DNA of 64,000 bases from positions 54,818-118,817 of the forward strand of contig JAURVB010002143.1 of NCBI GenBank assembly GCA_033002965.1. Reading direction: 5' to 3'. This document shows, in pieces, positions 57,701 through 64,000 of this stretch. The notes below the pieces were generated by a model. It ran no database searches. It was not told the origin of the DNA and was given only the letters and a program-made list of their open reading frames with translations. Position 1 is the stretch's first letter. Every line of letters starts with the position of its first letter. Position numbers and translations under genes: made by a program. This DNA comes from Piper betle (lineage: Eukaryota > Streptophyta > Magnoliopsida > Piperales > Piperaceae).

Positions 57701-60040
57701 TATTTTTGATTGGTTTGGAGCCCCATCGATTTACAACTTTGGAGATGTTCGAAGGTCCCATCGTCGCGCACTTCAACTAGATTTTGTGGTCCTTGCGAGC
57801 TTAATTATTGGAGGCTGTCAAATTTTTTTATTTTGTTGCTTGTTTTGTATATTTGTATATTTTTATATGGTTATATTGCATTTAATTTCTCATTTATTTA
57901 CAATGTTAATTTGAGGCAAGTTATTTTTTTCTTTGGATTTTGATGGTGAACTCTAAAGGAGTATATAATGAATTGTGAAATCTTTTGTTGTTTTTTTAAT
58001 TTTATCTGGAAAATGGTTTCTTGATTATACATATTTGGGCAATGGCTGGATTGCATGAAATGATAAGAGAATGACAATTTCCCCTTTTTTTCTTTTGCAC
58101 TTAGAAAGCGAGTGCTTATACATTAATGCCTTTGGCATGTTAATTTTATGAAGAGAAGTAACCCTTGATTACCTATACTTAGAGATAAGATTTATCAAAT
58201 TTTATATATAGGTCTTTATTATTGAATAATAATGAGATAGACTATAATGATATAGTATATCGTCAGAATTTAAAATTTTAAAAATAGATTCTAATTAAAT
58301 GATGAGATAAATTATAATAATTTAATTTTTTTCTTTTAGATTTTGATTGGCGGAATCTCGTACAATTTTTTGTCTATGATTTTTACTAATGAAAATAGAT
58401 AAGCTGTGTATGTGACAACAAGTACACGTGTTTCATGTTTTCATCACTCATTTCATATCGAAATGTTTGACAATGAAATATTTCATCTCTAAATTGACTT
58501 ATTGACTCTCTGCTTTTTATTAAAATTGAAAGAGATAACACATACGTGTCATCAGCCAAAGCAAAGCAGCCCAGCTATCCTATTGAATTAAAAAGATGAA
58601 AGGTGTAATTACAACCAACCACACAATTAATTTTGGTGGTACAAATTTTGTTGAATGATATTTGTTGGTTAGATGTACACCACTAGATCTAATTACTTAA
58701 TCCTTGCATTAATATTCACAAGAAAATAGTAATGGGGTCTTATTTGAGTTCATGTTTTCACAAGGATATGATAATTGATAAAGCCACACACTCAACTTAC
58801 CCCATCAAAGTCAAGATTGCTGTAGTCAAATCCAACCAATCCACCACTAATTAAAATTCAATTATTTCTCACCACTCTTATTAAAATTCAATGGTCAAGT
58901 CTTCTTTTCCGGCCAAGTTTGAGAACATTACATGCTCCATAGTCCATGCATGCATTGACTTTATTCTCCCAATTAATTAACACTTTTATTTGATATAATA
59001 TTATTATTGATAACATTTGACTTTTCGAATCAAGCCATAAATAGATTAAAAGAACATAAACAAATCTTTATTCATTGCTTAGGAGTTAAGGCTAAGTATT
59101 GCAATCGTAGACTTGACTAAAGGTAAAGGGAACTGAATTTGTTGTAGTTGTTCTGCAAATTGGTGTAAATTACTACAATTAGAGGAGTTTCATGGCTTAT
59201 TATGGTCGTATTTTTTAAACTCAACTGATTTTGGTAAATTAAGCCAATAAGGAAGATGCTACCGTGGGCTTTCTGTAGCACTAGCTGTAACAAATCTGCT
59301 CCCCAAGTCAAGATATCATTTATATGTAATATACAATTTTTCTTTGGAGTTGTTGAATTTTCATACTTGATGATTATGATTTGTGTTCTCATCATATAAA
59401 TATAAGAACATAGACGGTGCATTGAAAATTAATAAGTGAAATTTTCCCTTCTCTGGGGATTGAAGATTGGCATGTGTTTTTCTCAAAAATGTCAGCACTC
59501 GCAAGTAATATCATAGCAAATTGCTTTCAATATATGTGGAATGATTTTAAAGGAATCAAAATTTGAACAGAAGCTCCATCCCAGTTGTAGGCCATATTTT
59601 GCCTGTGTAAAGAAGGCTGCAACCCAACAGCATCATTCAAGTGTTAATGCAATGTTGCCAACCTGAACACATGTAATGCTGCTTCTGCAATTTCTTATTT
59701 TTGGTTGATGCATATCTGCAAATGAAATTGCTCGTTGAATGTCATATTATAAATCACAAACTGTATATAAAAGTGCCATACGAGATTTCGAGTAGTTTTT
59801 GCATGAATGCTCAGTCACTAGGCTAATCAAGAAACCAACATGACCAAGCTCTAAGGTGCAGTAACTGTTCTTACTTGTGAATCCTTTATATGGAATCAGA
59901 TGATTTAGTTCGGATCTAGAGTTGCAACTTCATTCATTTGACAACGGGCGAATGAACTTTTCCGCTTGTTTGACAGAGTACACGCAATACATACCTTCAT
60001 GAACTTGCTGCGATAGTTACTGTCCTGTTCATTTTCCAGG
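54701..60040. other. Intergenic stretch, no supported gene
   Basis: Over 5 kb of AT-rich DNA. Open frames of 60-101 codons occur (54847-55083 minus, 57710-57943 plus, 59117-59422 minus), none with a recognised domain or exon-like neighbours. The part next to 60040 probably includes former 3' UTR of the phosphorylase pseudogene. Confidence 0.45.
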
Positions 60041-63000
60041 TTATGGTAGAATGACGGGTTGAATGTTCCATATAGCTTTTGCATATTCATGGATCGACTG
60101 ATCACTGCTGAATTTGTGAGAAGCTGCAGTGTTCAAAATTGACATTCTCGTCCATCTCTGCAAAAGTAATCGTTTAAATGAACAATATACCCATCTCAAG
60201 GGGAGAAAAGCATAAAGAAGATGCACAGAAATGACACTAATGTTTTCACAGTGCACACAAGTAAATATGAGAAAGGCTGTAATTAGGTATATTCATTCTC
60301 TCATGTTTGAAACTTGAATGAATCACATCGTCTCCTAGACTACTCAGATTGAACTTACCCCTTGGAAACATACTAACTTTCTCTATCTTGGAATCCAAAA
60401 ATTAACAAGTCACTGCAAAATAATAAACCTTGTTGTTTCAATTTTTTAGACAAATCAAAATTCTAAGCAATACCTCTTGGTCTGTGTACGCCTCGTCTAC
60501 TTCCTCCTGGCACTCAATATAACTAGGGAAGTCCTTGCCAACAAGGAAGTAATCTGCACGGCCAAACCATTCGTTACCTTCCAAGGAATCCATAAGTTCA
60601 TCATAGTTGTCACGCCCAAATACTCAAGAGCAAACTGCAAAAGTGAATTGTGAGGCCAAACAGCATATGCTAAGAACAAACAAGAAGGCTCTTCTTTTCT
60701 TTCATTCATAATAGAACCGTTACCTTTCCTTCAGCTCTTTCCTTTCTAAGGCCTGCAATCTCATCAGCTTGAGCACCAAACACGAAGTTTTCTTCTCCAA
60801 CCTCTTGCCTTATAACGTTGGCCCCATCCAGAGTACCAATCAAGACACAGCCATTCATAGAAAATTTCATACTGCTAATTCCACTGGCTTCCATTCCAGC
60901 AGTGCTGGACACAAGAAATAAAAGCAATAAAATGACCTTCTATTAGCTCTTGGGATGAGAAAAAGCTAATGTAAGAATTGGAAGTAGGAAACAAAATTTG
61001 AGTTACCTTACATGCTGAAATGGATCAATATAACAAAGAGGAAACTGAACTTGACCTTACCTGATATGCAGGGATAGATCACTGGTAGGAATCGGCACTT
61101 CAGCAACACTAACATTATAATCGGGGACAAACACAACCTGATAAATGACCATTTAAGGAATTGTTAATACTACACGTAAACGTAATAATCTATCAAATAA
61201 ACCTGCTTCTGTGGCACTGCTTTTAGCAATTTGCTAAAATCCTTAAAGCTATAAATAGACAAGATGAAATGCCAAAGCTTTATCAGCAGATAATATATTA
61301 TTACTATCAGCAAGTCGCCAACATCCGGATCATGGTTCAATGTAGCTCCGACATCAGTAATGAACTTCACGATCCTTTTTGCTTGCACATATGTAGCAAA
61401 TGCTTTGCCTCCAAAGATACATACATGGGGTAAAAACAGTGCTTCCCTCTCTTTAGCACTCATTTCCTTCATCTTCTTGTATCGGTAAACAATTCCTAAG
61501 ATGTTCAATACTTGGGGCTTGTACTCGTGAATACGTTTCACCTAAGAAAACATGTTCAAATAGAGTTTCACATAATTTAAAAATCACATAAAAGTTTGAA
61601 TATCACCTACCTGTACGTCGAACATTGAATCAGGGCTAATCACATATCCAGTTTTCTCTTTGATGAACGCAGCAGTCTTGGTCTTGTTTTTCCTCTTTGC
61701 ATCCCTCCACTCTTCATGAAGCTTCTTGTCATCTGCATACTGGTGACAATTCCATGCTTCGTCAGTTATAGTCAACATAAATATAATCAGATTGGATATC
61801 ATATTGGAAAATTCTATATGCAACACTTACTGTCCTAAGCTTTGCAAGCAACTCAGTTTGTAAGACCCAATTATCTGTACCTATCCATTTGGTTAAGATT
61901 TTACTTAAATGAGGATTTCAGAATTGGATACATCGCCTAGGATCACTCCATTTGTCTTGTTCTGAAATTTTTGCGGTTGCACCTGAAAAGATAGACTTGT
62001 AAGTTGGAAATCCAGAATAACGTTTAGAAAGAAAGGAATATATCAAAGATAATCTCCTAATCTTCAAGAAGAAAGATTCATATACCTTGTAGAACTTATT
62101 GAAGACCTACTGCTTTACAATATCATTGTGTATCTCAGCAACTCCATTAACTATATGGCCACCAACAACACAAAGATTGGCCATGCAAACTCGCTTTGGC
62201 AATTGGATCACCACTTTTTTAGATGCTAGTTCCACTACTTCAGAATGTTCTTCTTCCTCTTCTTGCTCTTCTCCCTCCTCTCCCTCTTCCTCATCTGCAG
62301 GATCTTTGTCTGCTTCTTCGCTGTCATCTTCTAACTTAGTAGAAGATGTTTTTTCTCGTTTAACAAATAATGATGCAACTGACTCTGGAATGTCAAAATT
62401 CTCCAAGATTCTCATTTCTTCCAGTTTAGCTTGCAGTAGCTCAAGATCCTCCCAGCCATGCTCAGAAACTATGTTTTTCATATGCTGCAACCAATCCCAA
62501 ATTACATATAATATTATACAAGTACCTACCATTGGGAGTCTAAGCCATGTTTGTGCTACTGTTGCTATAATGGTACCTCTTCATCAACCATTTCTATACT
62601 CTCAATATGTCGAGGCAGCAGTTGTTGCATTAGTTCGTAACTCCATTTTTCCAAAGCTTCAGGTAGAACAGTATGGATTGTAAACGCTTCAGTCCGGCCA
62701 ACATGAAGGCAAAGAGTCATAATAAAAAAGCTTTGCACCATGCAAGACGAAAGAAACATTAAGTTAGTTGACTCGAGTCGACAAGGTTTTCATATAGTGT
62801 CATTACCTTTTGCAGCCCTCCTTCAGTCTAGCTAAGCAACTAAGGTGATGCATATTAATCAATTTGTTGATGAAGATTTTGCCTCTGAGTAATACCCCAA
62901 TCTTTTCCCCCGCTTAAACCATTTATGTGAACCAGAATTCTCATGAGTTCGGGAATGCAGAGTGTCAGGTGAGTATCATTCATTTTTACTGCCACCTTCT

Positions 63001-63988
63001 CAGGAAACAAATCCCAATTGACAGACTTTCCACACTGCCTCTCAAAACGAGCAATTATGTCTTGACGAGAAGCAGAGCATAAAGTATATTGTTGCTTGAG
63101 GCAAAGAATTTTTCCCTCAGTAGATTCATCTCCCGGATATAAAATGTAGCAGATCTGGAAGAAGAAACCAGGTTCACTTCTGAAATTAGTGAAGCAACGC
63201 CATGAATATGAAGCATTTACTAGTATAGCAAGAAGGATCCTAACCTTTTCAGCATTTGTTTGAGCCGCATATGCCCTGTTATGCTCGCCAGCATTGAAAG
63301 CTTTTAAGTCAAAATCTTCGGATGGTACTTTGGTAGACCACAAACGAAGGTTCAGAGTAGTTTTGGTCTTATATCCTGGTAAAGGAATATCATAAGCAAC
63401 AGCTTTTATAATTTCCCCCTACCCAGCATTTTTCCCATCTGAACCTGTGACCACTTCACCGTAAAATTGTATTGGATAAGAGACATCATTTCTCACAAGT
63501 TCCCATGGGTTTCCCATCTGAGATGTGACATATGCACCATCAATAAAATAAAACTGATAAAGGGTATGAAGAATAAATAAATAAATACAACACAACATAA
63601 AGTAAAGAAGACACCTCAAGCCAATTTTCAGCAACCTCCTCTTGGCCATCTTTTGTAATATTCTGATGAAACAGGCCATACCTATAGCATAGTCCATAAC
63701 CCCAAGCAGGATAATTTAATGTTGCTAGAGAATCTAAGAAACAAGAAGCCAATCGACCTAAACCTCCATTTCCTAAAGCTGCACCGGCTTCCTAGGAAAT
63801 TCTAGAACATTAGAATTATTGGATTTCTCCTTGTGAGAATCATACAAAATAAGGCAAGCAAAGATTGAAATCAAGCAAAATTTTACCTGCCGAGCCACAT
63901 TTTCTAGATCATATCCAAGCTTCCTTAGAGCATCTGCATAAGCTCCAGTCAGCTCCAAATTACCAATGGCGTTTAATAAGGCTCAACC
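60041..63988 (-). pseudogene. PHS1: Plastidic alpha-1,4-glucan phosphorylase (Pho1/PHS1) pseudogene, 5' part outside the window
   Basis: Recognisable exons, 5' to 3': 63887-63988, 63615-63791, 63245-63517, 62883-63154, 62577-62694, 62086-62484, 61831-61982, 61611-61739, 61305-61541, 61061-61137, 60724-60904, 60474-60634, 60041-60157. They cover about the C-terminal three quarters of starch phosphorylase and end at WNIQPVILP. The Glu/Asp-rich stretch in the 62086-62484 exon is the acidic insert specific to the plastidic L form. Lesions: TGA at 63983-63985 for an expected Arg; TAG at 63419-63421; TAG at 62107-62109; a base lost and TGA at 61918-61920; about 36 bp lost plus a frameshift near 60625. 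The donor at 62881-62882 is GC and the next acceptor AG reads CG (near 62695). The conserved NDTHP reads NDTHL. The intact enzyme works in plastid starch metabolism; this copy cannot make it. Confidence 0.9.
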
Positions 63989-64000
63989 CTACATTTATTA

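Noticed and set aside
62099..62683. 194-codon serine-rich open frame on the plus strand
   Set aside because: It is the antisense of the Glu/Asp-rich acidic insert of the phosphorylase exon; GAA/GAG codons read as TTC/CTC serine-like codons on the other strand.

Overview
This is a plant nuclear window, almost certainly from a flowering plant. The evidence is AT-rich intergenic DNA, many short exons with GT/AG introns, plant-specific families (a P-class PPR protein, a group IIc WRKY factor, a plastidic starch phosphorylase with its acidic insert) and a dense load of plant transposon debris. I could not place it more finely than angiosperm.

Layout. 1-622 is a probable LTR end. About 1.9-11.9 kb is a giant imperfect palindrome: two inverted copies of a PPR-gene unit lie tail to tail around a loop of about 160 bp. 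Both PPR copies are broken. The left arm carries a private hAT-like insertion and the right arm a private solo LTR. About 12.0-14.6 kb holds GC-rich fold-back elements and microsatellites. 16.9-17.6 kb holds the last exon of a TLDc-domain gene, truncated against a third copy of the PPR unit (about 17.73-22.0 kb); this third copy carries the only intact PPR gene (17920-19272). 22-26.6 kb is transposon-derived and low-complexity DNA.

27.06-37.66 kb (minus strand) is a PRP2/DHX16-type DEAH spliceosomal helicase, the ESP3/DEAH1 family. I reconstructed 27 coding exons, adding up to about 1049 codons. Two exons each lack one base relative to the conserved frame. 41.96-43.97 kb (plus strand) is a two-finger U1-type C2H2 protein that also lacks one base, in an A run. 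48.03-50.52 kb (minus strand) is a WRKY57-like transcription factor with three exons and no lesion. 60.04-63.99 kb (minus strand) is the 3' part of a plastidic alpha-glucan phosphorylase gene. It runs off the right edge and is clearly a decaying pseudogene: several stops, frameshifts, a deletion, damaged splice sites and C-to-T changes of CpG type.

The main candidate for something new is the PPR palindrome. Transcription through it would give a long hairpin RNA matching the intact PPR gene about 8 kb away, the arrangement expected of an inverted-duplication siRNA or young microRNA locus. A second theme is a family of non-autonomous hAT-like elements packed with GAGTCGAG-type motifs. One copy has a perfect 8-bp target duplication and sits inside an older relative.
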